A stretch of 64,000 bases of DNA from a bacterium. Lineage in GTDB: Bacteria; Electryoneota; RPQS01. The notes beneath the pieces are model-generated. The model ran no database searches and was not told the DNA's origin. It was given only the letters and a program-made list of their open reading frames with translations. Of this stretch, positions 8,452 to 16,366 are shown piece by piece. Made by a program: the position numbers and the translations under genes. The stretch's first letter is position 1; each line of letters begins with the position of its first letter. The DNA is taken from NCBI GenBank assembly GCA_016702305.1, contig JADJEH010000002.1, positions 310,001 through 374,000 of the forward strand, given 5' to 3'.

Positions 8452-9546
8452 TTATTTTAGCTTCTTGCCGGGCAAGGCCGCTGGGAATGCGGTGTCCTCG
8501 TCGTGGCAACTGTTGCAGGTAGGTGCGACGGCGTAGTTGCCGCCCACGTGGCATTCCGCGCAATCGGTATCGGCGTGAGTTTCACTCAATGCCAGTCCGG
8601 TATGCTCGTGTTTGAAGGTCTTCGGATCCCACGGCTTGTGACACGTCGAGCATTCGCCCGAGGCGGGCTTGGTGAAATGCGTGGGACTGCCGTGGCAGCG
8701 GCGACAGCTAAGGCGCTCGTGATAACTCTTTAGCGGCCAGCCCGTGCGGCTGTGTGAGAAGGCCTGCGCTTCTTGCTTAAGGTGGCATTGATCGCAGCTC
8801 ATCTCCGCATGGCAGGTGTTGCAGATCGAATGCAGCGCCTCTTCGCTATGGCGAATCTCCGCCGTCTTCTGCTCTTTGGCGTGACAGACGGCGCAGCCTT
8901 CAGCGTGATGGCACGACGCGCAGCTGACACCGTATTTTTCAGTATGATTGCGATGGAACAGCGTCACGACGGTACCGCCGCCGTAAGTAGAGTTCCACAC
9001 TTTCTTCTCCGGTTCAACCAGTCCGGCGAGCTTGCTCCCCGGAGATTGCGACATGCGGGACATCGTCGGCTCCTGCCCCTTCTTAACATGGCAGATTTCG
9101 CAGGCGGTGTCATGGCTCCAATCCTGGTGACAGCCAAGACATTGACGGTGATAAGCGCCCTTCAAACTCGGCTGTTCCAGATTCTCATCAGCCGCATCTG
9201 CCGGATGGCAGTTCTTGCATGCGGTGATGCCGCCCACTTCTTGGAAGTGGTGGCAATCCTGACAGCCGCGGTCCATGGCCGTCATCCCGGCGTGCAGCCG
9301 GTGGGCAAAGTGAACCGGCTCGTATTCGCTTTCGATCTCATTGATCACGATCTCATCCGGGCCCATGCCGAGCTCTTTCTGAGTCGTTCGCGGGCGCGGG
9401 CAGCCGCGCAGACAGGGATCTTTTTCGGTCGGTGTGCTGCATGCGTGGCATTCGCCGCAGCCGTTCGCGGGACCGGCCTGTTTGGCTTCGGTCGGCGGCA
9501 GCATGGTCCAGAGCAGGACAAGTATCAGTACTAAGTAGGTCTTCAT
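8452..9546 (-). CDS. Periplasmic 13-heme cytochrome c
   Basis: The 364-aa protein starts with a signal peptide (MKTYLVLILVLLWTMLPPTEA) and carries thirteen CXXCH motifs: CGECH, CQDCH, CKNCH, CLGCH, CEICH, CASCH, CAVCH, CNTCH, CDQCH, CRRCH, CSTCH, CAECH and CNSCH. Close behind the first heme is an extra cysteine cluster (HACSTPTEKDPCLRGCPR) that is also seen in cytochrome c3-like subunits next to FeS/NrfD modules. It would be the periplasmic electron acceptor or donor of the membrane module encoded just upstream, analogous to HmcA, and pass electrons to the two 17-heme proteins encoded downstream. Motifs are read directly; partners are inferred from the operon. Confidence 0.87.
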   Translation of the reverse strand: MKTYLVLILVLLWTMLPPTEAKQAGPANGCGECHACSTPTEKDPCLRGCPRPRTTQKELGMGPDEIVINEIESEYEPVHFAHRLHAGMTAMDRGCQDCHHFQEVGGITACKNCHPADAADENLEQPSLKGAYHRQCLGCHQDWSHDTACEICHVKKGQEPTMSRMSQSPGSKLAGLVEPEKKVWNSTYGGGTVVTLFHRNHTEKYGVSCASCHHAEGCAVCHAKEQKTAEIRHSEEALHSICNTCHAEMSCDQCHLKQEAQAFSHSRTGWPLKSYHERLSCRRCHGSPTHFTKPASGECSTCHKPWDPKTFKHEHTGLALSETHADTDCAECHVGGNYAVAPTCNSCHDEDTAFPAALPGKKLK

Positions 9547-9571
9547 AATCGGAACCGAGGAGACAAGCGCG

Positions 9572-9694
9572 TCAGCGACGGCGGGGGCGCTTGTTCAAGG
9601 CCTTCCAAAACGGAATGAAGGAGAGCAGGCCAATGATGGCGGTGAGATACTCGCCGGCCTGCGTCACCACGGTGAATTCGTGTAATGAATGCAT
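9572..9694 (-). CDS. Small membrane protein of the Hmc-like complex (40 aa)
   Basis: A 40-codon frame begins 14 bases after the NrfD-like gene and ends 25 bases before the 13-heme gene. It encodes MHSLHEFTVVTQAGEYLTAI followed by IGLLSFIPFWKALNKRPRRR, a single membrane helix with a strongly basic C-terminus that should stay in the cytoplasm. Its place matches HmcD, the tiny membrane subunit between HmcC and HmcE of the sulfate-reducer Hmc complex; this is an analogy of position and size only. A longer out-of-register frame over the same bases (from 9728) gives an arginine-rich product without a membrane segment and is less likely. The ribosome binding site is weak. Confidence 0.68.
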   Translation of the reverse strand: MHSLHEFTVVTQAGEYLTAIIGLLSFIPFWKALNKRPRRR

Positions 9695-9708
9695 AGTTGG
9701 CTCGCGGG

Positions 9709-10944
9709 TTAGTGTTCGTCCGCGGCATAATCCGGGTGCGCGACCAGAATCGGCATCCGGTTGACGATAAACTTAAAGATCAGCACGCCGATCGTGATAA
9801 TCATCACGGTGACGGTGATCTCTTTCCAATGCGGCACGTAGCGTTCGGTCAAGGTGTAGTTCAGGCAAATGACCGAGACGTTCAAGCGGTTCAGGATCAG
9901 CCCAAGCACCGTCCAGACTGCGGCGATGCGGGCGTAAAAGGCATTCATGCGCCGCACGGCCAATAGGAACAGAAAGGCGGGTGCCAGAATGAAGCCCAGC
10001 ACTTCAACCAACCACCAGGCGCCGTAACCCGAGAACAGGAGCGACCATTGGTGCTCGTGCGCGATGCCGATGATCTTCAGCCAGAAGTACATGTACAGCA
10101 CCATGGCGCCGCCCTTGGCCAGGCCCAGCGTGAGGTTGTTCAAGTCATGGTGGCTGAAGTGTTTTGTCTGGTTCTTGAAGTAGCGATGCGACAAAGTGGA
10201 CTCGAAGATGATCATGCCGATACCGCCGGCAACCGCTGAGATCAGGAAGAATACCGGCAGATACATGCTGTACCACAGCGGGTGCAGCCGTCCGGGCATA
10301 ATCAAGAACAGTGCGCCGAGCGACGATTGGTGTAAGGTGGACAGAACGACGGCCATGACGGTCGCACCGAGCGTCAACTTGACGGCGACTTCGCGCAGTT
10401 GCCGGGCTCCGAGCCATTCGAGTAACGGTGGCCAGAACTCGATGAACTGGCAGAACAGGTACAGCGCGACGCACCAGCCGACTTCAAACATCACGGAACT
10501 CGTGCCAAACGACCACACCATCGGATAGGGAAGCCGCCACGGACGTCCTAAATCGTACATCAGACCGAACACGACCAATGCGTAGCCCAGAAAGCCCGTA
10601 AGAATCGCGGGCCTGACCAGCGGACGGTACTCTTTCATGCCGAAGATGTGTGTGATCGTGCCGATGATAAACCCACCGGCCGCCAGCGCAACGCCGCACA
10701 GGACATCAATACCGATCCAAATACCCCATGGGTTTGCGTCCGTCAAGTTCGAAATCGCGCCCATGCCTTGCGTGAAACGCTGAAACGTAACAGGAATACC
10801 GACGGCCAGAATCAGGGCCGCAATCGCGTGGCCCGGCGTCAACAGACTTTGGAAATACTCCTTCGGCGTGCGCCCCAGGAATATCTTGTCCCGGACAAAG
10901 TCGCGGGCGGGCGCATCGGGAGTTAAGGGAGTTGGGACGGCCAT
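9709..10944 (-). CDS. NrfD/HmcC-like polytopic quinone-interacting membrane subunit
   Basis: The 411-aa protein has about ten hydrophobic segments and family features of the NrfD/PsrC/HybB group: TPWGIWIGIDV-like NPWGIWIGIDVLCGVALAAGG, the DLGRPWRLPYPM loop, HQSSLGALFLI, and WYSMYLPVFFLISAV. Proteins of this family sit in the cytoplasmic membrane without cofactors, bind quinone at the periplasmic side, and partner a four-cluster FeS protein. That FeS protein is encoded immediately upstream, the ATG of this gene overlapping its stop. The length is in the HybB/HmcC range (about 390-410). Direction of electron flow cannot be read from the sequence. Confidence 0.86.
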   Translation of the reverse strand: MAVPTPLTPDAPARDFVRDKIFLGRTPKEYFQSLLTPGHAIAALILAVGIPVTFQRFTQGMGAISNLTDANPWGIWIGIDVLCGVALAAGGFIIGTITHIFGMKEYRPLVRPAILTGFLGYALVVFGLMYDLGRPWRLPYPMVWSFGTSSVMFEVGWCVALYLFCQFIEFWPPLLEWLGARQLREVAVKLTLGATVMAVVLSTLHQSSLGALFLIMPGRLHPLWYSMYLPVFFLISAVAGGIGMIIFESTLSHRYFKNQTKHFSHHDLNNLTLGLAKGGAMVLYMYFWLKIIGIAHEHQWSLLFSGYGAWWLVEVLGFILAPAFLFLLAVRRMNAFYARIAAVWTVLGLILNRLNVSVICLNYTLTERYVPHWKEITVTVMIITIGVLIFKFIVNRMPILVAHPDYAADEH

Positions 10945-11882
10945 TACGCGTGCCCCTTTCCGTTCTTCGCGGTGTCCTTCGCCTGATCTTTGGCCAACTG
11001 CTCTTTGCGTTGGGTGAACAGGTAGACCGACAGGAAGAACGTCGGCCAGATCGCCATGACAAGCGGCGCGGCGGACAGATAGTTGCGCGTCAGTTCGGGA
11101 TACGGACGGGTACCGAGATCGGTGCGGAAACCGATCTGTTCAAACGGAACGCTTGACAAGTACATCCAACTCGTTCCGCCGACTTCATGCTCTCCGTAAA
11201 TGTGATCTACATACTTGTCCGGGTGCCGCGCGATTTTTTGCCGCGCGACCTTGACGAGATCGTCGCGCTTGCCAAAGGTCATCACTTCGCGGGGACACGC
11301 TTCTACGCACGCGGGCGGCTTGTTCTGTCCGAGCCGCGTCTCTAAACAAAAAGTGCACTTTCTCACTCGCGGAGACAGTGCACGGTCATATTCATACGTT
11401 GGGATGTCGAACGGACAGGCCACCATGCAGTAGCGGCAGCCGATGCAGACGCTGGCATCGTACTGCACGGCGCCGGCATCCGACTTGGTGAAGGCCCCGA
11501 CCAGACAGGCGGAAGCGCAGGCTGGTTCGTCGCAGTGCATGCACTGCTTTTTTGCGTAAATCGGGCTGTCCGGCGAATGCCCCGGAAAGCGATTGACGAC
11601 GGTAAACTGGTTCGGGTGGGTGCGGCGGCGTTCATCGAAGACCGACGCGTCTTCCGGCGGCTTGTCGAGCGCCGGTAGATCATTTTCTTTGGCGCAGGCC
11701 AATTCGCAGCGGCGGCAGTTATGTCCGATGCAAAGCGTCGTGTCCACCAGCACTCCGAACCGCTCGGGGTTGCCTTCAAACTCCTCGACGCTGGCCAAGG
11801 CGGTCGCCGGCGCGGTTGCCGCTGCGAGGCGGGTCCCTGCGACTCCGGCTAATTTGAGAAAGTCTCTGCGGGTGATATTCAT
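10944..11882 (-). CDS. Tat-exported 4x[4Fe-4S] ferredoxin-like subunit (HmcB/HybA-like)
   Basis: The 312-aa product starts with a twin-arginine signal (TRRDFLKLAG) and has cysteine sets for four FeS clusters: C51-IGHN-C-RR-C-ELA-C, CMHCDEPACASACLVGAF, CIGCRYCMVACPFDIP, and CTFCLETR...CVEACPREV. The C-terminus (APLVMAIWPTFFLSVYLF) is a membrane anchor, as in HybA. The first cluster motif is odd: the usual CIGCRxCExAC has become CIGHNCRRCELAC, with two extra residues between the first two cysteines. It is the first gene of the leftward membrane-complex block and overlaps the NrfD-like gene. Likely moves electrons between the NrfD-like subunit and the periplasmic cytochromes. Confidence 0.87.
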   Translation of the reverse strand: MNITRRDFLKLAGVAGTRLAAATAPATALASVEEFEGNPERFGVLVDTTLCIGHNCRRCELACAKENDLPALDKPPEDASVFDERRRTHPNQFTVVNRFPGHSPDSPIYAKKQCMHCDEPACASACLVGAFTKSDAGAVQYDASVCIGCRYCMVACPFDIPTYEYDRALSPRVRKCTFCLETRLGQNKPPACVEACPREVMTFGKRDDLVKVARQKIARHPDKYVDHIYGEHEVGGTSWMYLSSVPFEQIGFRTDLGTRPYPELTRNYLSAAPLVMAIWPTFFLSVYLFTQRKEQLAKDQAKDTAKNGKGHA

Positions 11883-11902
11883 AGTCGTTTCCCGATAAGA
11901 CA

Positions 11903-11956
11903 GCGCGGGAGCGCGGCGGTGTGATAAGAATCACACATGCCGTCGCGCTCCCGCGC
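11903..11956 (-). terminator. Long composite hairpin between the tetraheme gene and the FeS gene
   Basis: Outer arms GCGCGGGAGCGC / GCGCTCCCGCGC (12 bp) and inner arms GTGTGA / TCACAC around a short loop. It has no strong T-run in the leftward direction, so it may attenuate or process the transcript between the tetraheme cytochrome and the complex genes instead of ending it fully. Confidence 0.5.
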
Positions 11957-11988
11957 CAAAATGTCCTGTCAACGGGAGAAGGCGGCGG

Positions 11989-12531
11989 CTAATTGGTCTT
12001 CGCCGTGCTGTCGGCCTTTTCCGGAATTTTGTGAACGATCTTCGCCAGGGCTTCATCATACTTGAAGCCCTTAAAGGTCGGTGATTTTTCGTTATGGCAC
12101 TTGGTACACGTGGCTTCATTCGGGACAATCATGCCGGCCGCGAGGGAGGCCTCGTGCGACTCCATGACTTTCTTGGACTTGTATTCCGAGCCCGGACCGT
12201 GGCACACTTCGCATCCCACGGCGCCGAGGTCTTCTGCGCCTACGAGGCTGGTGTCCGCGCCGAAACCGCTGGCCGTGCCATGACCGGTCGTATGGCAGGC
12301 GAGGCATTCCGGATTCTTGTCTTCCCCTTTAGCCTTCAGGCTTTCCATGGACTTGGCATGCTTGGTTTCGAGCCATGTTTCATAGATGCTGCCATTCTTC
12401 TCACCCTTATGGCACATCTTGCACTTGCCCGATCCAACGTAGGCGGGGGTCTTGGCGGCGTCTTGCGCAATGGCCCAGTTGGCAACAGCCATCAGGCAGC
12501 ACAGGGCGATAGCAAAGCGAATGAACTTCAT
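11989..12531 (-). CDS. Tetraheme cytochrome c, c554-like
   Basis: Start 12531 is preferred over an upstream in-frame ATG because it has an AAGGA ribosome binding site and gives a clean signal peptide (MKFIRFAIALCCLMAVANWAIA|Q). The mature 160-residue protein has four heme motifs, CKMCH, CLACH, CEVCH and CTKCH, with the GxCKMCHKGEKNGSIYETWLETKHAKS and GCEVCHGPGSEY features of the cytochrome c554 family. It is a soluble periplasmic electron shuttle, placed upstream of the FeS/NrfD/cytochrome block and separated from it by a hairpin, so it may be made in greater amount than the complex. It has its own consensus-like promoter. Confidence 0.85.
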   Translation of the reverse strand: MKFIRFAIALCCLMAVANWAIAQDAAKTPAYVGSGKCKMCHKGEKNGSIYETWLETKHAKSMESLKAKGEDKNPECLACHTTGHGTASGFGADTSLVGAEDLGAVGCEVCHGPGSEYKSKKVMESHEASLAAGMIVPNEATCTKCHNEKSPTFKGFKYDEALAKIVHKIPEKADSTAKTN

Positions 12532-12595
12532 GATTTTAGTCCTTTTGATCCGACGATAGTTGACGAAACGAATGTTTGAACTCTTTTCGTGCATA

Positions 12596-12624
12596 AATAT
12601 AGCGATAATAGACTCTCATTTCAA
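12596..12624 (-). promoter_or_regulatory. Predicted sigma70 promoter of the tetraheme cytochrome / complex operon
   Basis: On the minus strand TTGAAA, a 17-base spacer, then TATATT. The transcript would begin near 12589, about 58 bases before the chosen start codon. Confidence 0.6.
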
Positions 12625-12814
12625 CCATAACGTAAAGCTATCCCTTTGCAAATATGACAATTAAAGTAAACTTCTGGTCGAACACCGCAAAGCTATTCAC
12701 TTGTTAAAGAACAACAAAGCACCGGGTCAGGCATGATCGGTGCCGTTCCCCCGAGCATTGGCTCGGTCCTGTTAAGTGATAGGGTCACATAAGCGCAACC
12801 TCTGGGAGAGGAAC
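12625..12814. other. Intergenic stretch with two small hairpins
   Basis: No open frame. Two adjacent inverted repeats are visible, GCACCG...CGGTGC (near 12719-12743) and CCGAGC-ATTG-GCTCGG (12751-12766). They lie upstream of the predicted promoter of the tetraheme gene, so they are not in its leader; their function is unknown. Confidence 0.4.
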
Positions 12815-12840
12815 GGGGCCGCAGGTAGTCCTGCGGCCCC
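12815..12840 (-). terminator. Terminator of the von Willebrand A protein gene
   Basis: Perfect 11-bp stem GGGGCCGCAGG / CCTGCGGCCCC with a TAGT loop, 25 bases past the stop codon. An A-run (plus-strand gtttta side) lies before it on the leftward transcript; the following T-run is weak. Confidence 0.7.
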
Positions 12841-12865
12841 GTTTTAGGGTCGAAAATCCGACCGC

Positions 12866-15800
12866 TTATTTCAGCAGCAGCATCTTCTTCTGAAGCGTTG
12901 TAGCGCCCACCGTCAGACGGTAGAAATACAGACCGCTGGGCAGCGCCTCAGCCCGGAACAGCACCGAGTGCCGTCCCGACTGCATCGCGCCATTGACCAG
13001 GGTCGAAACGCGCTGGCCCACGGCATTGAAGACCTCAAGCGAGACATGGCTGTCGTCCACGAGGTCAAACGAAATGCTCGTTTCGGGGTTGAACGGATTC
13101 GGGTAGTTCTGCCCCAGCGACAGCTCGGTCACGATCGCGGCACCCGCCTCGGGCGCGGCTTCGCGCTGGCCGATGATCTCGCGTTCGCCGGTCAGGCTGA
13201 CCGCCGCCAGTTCGTAGTGGTACAGGCGACCATTGGCCAGGCCACGATCCACGAAGCTGTAGGTCGCGCCCGCTGCATTGTTGGTCGCGGCGACCGTTCC
13301 GGCGAGCAGGCCGTCCCGCAGCACTTCGAAGTGGTCATTGCTGGTTTCCGAAGCGGTGCTCCAGTCAAGCTGGACTTCACCATCTCGGCCCGTGGCGGTG
13401 AAACCGTTGAGCTCGGCGGGCAGGTAGCGGTCAAAGCACACGCAGACGCAGCCTTCCGAGGCCGGGATAATCACGTTGTGCCAGCAGCTATCACCCCACA
13501 GCGTCCAACCGGTATTGCTGAACAGGAATTCGGCGGGCGTGCACTCTTCCGTACAGTCATCCGTCATACATCCTGAAGTGATGGTCAAGATCGGGTAGCG
13601 ACCCTGCGTCAGCCCGGCACCGCATACGAATACGTGGACGGGGTGGTCCAGGCACAGGTACGTGCACATGCAGGCCGGCGGCAGACGAAGATCGTCTTCG
13701 TAGATGTAGATTTCGTTGTCACCATCGCACGGCTGACAATCCGGCACGTCAATAACGACCTGCAGGAAGTTCGGCGGGCAGTCAGCGCTCGACAGGTTGA
13801 AGTCAAGGATGATCTGGCCTCCATCACCGTCCGGCGTCACAGTCAGATTGAACTGCGTGTTCACGCTTGCGCTCGGCACCAAGTCACCGAGGGCGACCGG
13901 GTTGGCCGAATTCAGAACCACGGCGCCCGCGTCACCGCCAATGTTCGACAACGTCAGCGTGGCATTGGCGCATGTGGCCGTGCCGTTATTCTGGGTCGTC
14001 ACTGTGACGTTAAACGTCGGGGTCGTGATGCCGCCGCCGTTCGGATCGCAACGCAGGTCCGCGCCGTTCGAGGACAACCGCAAGTCACCTTGGCCGCAAT
14101 TGGCCACGATCTGGTTCAGCGCGCCGCCGGCACCGGAGCCATCCGGCGCGATGACGGTGAACGTGCCACCCGTGGTCGAAGCATAGTCTTCCAGCACCGG
14201 CTGGATCAGGCCGAACGGTTCGGCACCAGCCAGCGGACGCCAGACCGAACAGATACGGACACCCAGGCCCAACGCGTCGAGCGCCCGGTCGTGCGCGTTG
14301 ACCACATCGCTGCCGTCATGCGCATCGTCACAGCCACCGTTTGAGGCGTCGGTAATCAGCACGATGATCTTTGAAGCAGCCGGACGGAAGGCCACATTGA
14401 AGTCGCCCAGGGCCACGCACAGGCCGTTACCGGTAAGCACTTCACGCAGCGCTTCGTCGGATGCTTCCGGGTACGCGGCGCCGCCAAAGGATGTGAGGCT
14501 GGAAATCGTCGCCTGCACACCCGCGAGATCGTTCGTCAACGTGTGCAGCACGCTGACTTCATCAGAGAAGGTCAGCAGGCCCAAACGCAAGTCATTGCCG
14601 GACGCGATATTGGCGACGGCGATAATGTTGGGCAGTTCAGCCACGATGTTGTCAATGGCGCCATACATCGAACCGGTAACGTCCACCGCCAGCACGAGGT
14701 CAATCGGACCGCAGTCGCCGATAGACGGGCACGGCTGATCGCACGTTGCGCCTTCAGTCCATTCGCCGTTCAGGGCGTAGCGGCAGAAGCTCGAACTCAC
14801 GCCGCTTTCGCAAGCGGGTTCGCCATCATCAAAATAGCAGCAGCGTCCCAACTGACACGGATCGGTCTCGCAATTCAGACCTTCGTCGAACGTACCGCCG
14901 ATGGCGATGCACTCCTCGAACGACGAGGTTCCGCAGCCCGGGCCACCCGCTTCGTTAGTGTAGCAGCAGCGGCCGAGACCGGCGCACTGGGTGACGGACA
15001 AGCTGCCAACGCCGCAGCCTTCAAAGGCCTCAAGCGAAACCCATACGGTTCCCGCTTCGAGGTAAACGCATTCGCAAAGCGAATTGAAGTCGCCGCCGCC
15101 ATCATCGTCAAAACAAATATCACGGCTGCAGCAGGTTGACCCGATGAACAGGAACGGATCGAATTCCGTGCTGCCATAGAAGAACGACCAATATCCCGCA
15201 GTCGGGATTTCGACGGCCACGATCACCTCAGGGGTGATGCGCACGCCGCAATCGTTACCGGCTTCACACGTGTTGGCCGTCACCGTTCCCGGCGCGACCA
15301 GATTCAAATCGGCCTCGCACGGGGGGGCACAGTCAAAGATCGAAAGGTTGTAGTTTCCCGAGTCTGCATTGAAGCCGTCCACAACGATCAGAACTTCCTG
15401 ACCTTCCGTCAGCTCGATGCAGGTCAGAACGGACGCGAAGTTGTTGCCGGGGCAACGGCGGTTCGGCGCCGGGTCATCGTTGCCGCAAATGTAGTCCGTC
15501 GGGAATACCGGCGCCGTCGGGCAGGTGAAATTCCACAGCGAAATTTCGGTATCGTAGTCGCTGCCGCAGAGCGAGAACGTATAGCTGCTCGTGCGTGGTG
15601 CGGTCCACTTATAAGTTACATCATTGGCATCGCCGCTGCCATTGAAGTACGTGCCCTGGTAGCAGGGCGGCGTAGCGCCGGCAATGAACGGAAAGTCATT
15701 GTGGGCTGCCTCAGTCGAGCCAAAGTCCACGTTGGCTCCCAAAACGGAGCCGAGATCAAAAGCGTCTGCGCAATTCTCGCCACCCTGGTCCAGCGATTCA

Positions 15801-16054
15801 CCATTCGGGAACTCGCGGCCAACAAGCTGGCTCTGCAAAGTAGCATACTCGGTCAACAGCGCTTGCGGTACGTTGCCTGTCAGCTTGGCGGCGGCGATCT
15901 GATCCGCCAGTGCGTCCGCACGCTGCTGCATTTCAAAGGTCGCCTGCACGTTCATAACGGCGCGACCGACGGCTTCCTGATTGGGCACCTGCTTGGCTTG
16001 CGCCACGGCGACCAGAACGAGGAACAGACAACAAATTGTCCAAATTCTCTTCAT
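12866..16054 (-). CDS. Secreted cysteine-rich von Willebrand A protein with type IX-style sorting domain
   Basis: The start at 16054 follows a GGAG site by 6 bases and begins a 1062-aa protein with a signal peptide (MKRIWTICCLFLVLVAVAQA). The N-terminal 350 residues hold cysteine-rich beta modules (CSRDICFDDDGGGDF). Two GRCCY repeats (near residues 361 and 405; pattern GRCCY...C...C...GG.) precede a von Willebrand A domain at about 450-640 with a MIDAS-like DVTGSM. A CARDB-like module, an FN3-like region near 883 and the C-terminal sorting domain (LGQNYPNPFNPETSISF to KMLLLK, about residues 981-1062) follow. Likely exported across the outer membrane and attached to or released from the surface; ligand unknown. 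Confidence 0.82.
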   Translation of the reverse strand: MKRIWTICCLFLVLVAVAQAKQVPNQEAVGRAVMNVQATFEMQQRADALADQIAAAKLTGNVPQALLTEYATLQSQLVGREFPNGESLDQGGENCADAFDLGSVLGANVDFGSTEAAHNDFPFIAGATPPCYQGTYFNGSGDANDVTYKWTAPRTSSYTFSLCGSDYDTEISLWNFTCPTAPVFPTDYICGNDDPAPNRRCPGNNFASVLTCIELTEGQEVLIVVDGFNADSGNYNLSIFDCAPPCEADLNLVAPGTVTANTCEAGNDCGVRITPEVIVAVEIPTAGYWSFFYGSTEFDPFLFIGSTCCSRDICFDDDGGGDFNSLCECVYLEAGTVWVSLEAFEGCGVGSLSVTQCAGLGRCCYTNEAGGPGCGTSSFEECIAIGGTFDEGLNCETDPCQLGRCCYFDDGEPACESGVSSSFCRYALNGEWTEGATCDQPCPSIGDCGPIDLVLAVDVTGSMYGAIDNIVAELPNIIAVANIASGNDLRLGLLTFSDEVSVLHTLTNDLAGVQATISSLTSFGGAAYPEASDEALREVLTGNGLCVALGDFNVAFRPAASKIIVLITDASNGGCDDAHDGSDVVNAHDRALDALGLGVRICSVWRPLAGAEPFGLIQPVLEDYASTTGGTFTVIAPDGSGAGGALNQIVANCGQGDLRLSSNGADLRCDPNGGGITTPTFNVTVTTQNNGTATCANATLTLSNIGGDAGAVVLNSANPVALGDLVPSASVNTQFNLTVTPDGDGGQIILDFNLSSADCPPNFLQVVIDVPDCQPCDGDNEIYIYEDDLRLPPACMCTYLCLDHPVHVFVCGAGLTQGRYPILTITSGCMTDDCTEECTPAEFLFSNTGWTLWGDSCWHNVIIPASEGCVCVCFDRYLPAELNGFTATGRDGEVQLDWSTASETSNDHFEVLRDGLLAGTVAATNNAAGATYSFVDRGLANGRLYHYELAAVSLTGEREIIGQREAAPEAGAAIVTELSLGQNYPNPFNPETSISFDLVDDSHVSLEVFNAVGQRVSTLVNGAMQSGRHSVLFRAEALPSGLYFYRLTVGATTLQKKMLLLK

Positions 16055-16366
16055 CTTGCACTCCATTGTTTCTTACGTACCAATGCTTAACCAAAAAATA
16101 CGAAGTAAACACAAACATTGATGAAGACGGGTGGGTCAGCACATGAGGAAAGTTGTTTTTCTGAAACAGGGAGCGTGCCTACTAAGCATAGTAAGCGTAG
16201 TCACCGTCGTCCCACTCCGACACAACGCGATTTTGGAGCGGGTAGTCCTAAAAGGAAAAATATAGCGACTTAGACAAGATTGCCGCAATGTGCGCTGGGA
16301 CCTTGCTTCTTCGCCGGTCAAGTTGTACCTTTCTCGGGCAAACGTTGATCAAACCGAGACTCCTCC
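16055..16366. other. Divergent intergenic region
   Basis: About 310 bases with no convincing gene. It must hold the promoters of both flanking exported-protein genes. A rightward candidate is TTGCTT-N17-TACCTT ending about 30 bases before the lipase-like gene (weak). A small inverted repeat CTACTA-AGCA-TAGTAA near 16179 and an A-rich run near 16250 are also visible. Confidence 0.4.

Noticed and set aside
9543..9728. 61-codon frame across the 40-aa membrane ORF
   Set aside because: Gives an Arg/Pro-rich product without membrane segment, overlaps the NrfD-like gene end, and fits the operon spacing less well than the 40-aa frame.
12700..12780. Riboswitch-like pair of hairpins (with a CGCAAAGC string nearby) before the tetraheme cytochrome gene
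   Set aside because: The c-di-GMP riboswitch core could not be matched, and the hairpins lie upstream of the predicted promoter, so outside the leader RNA.
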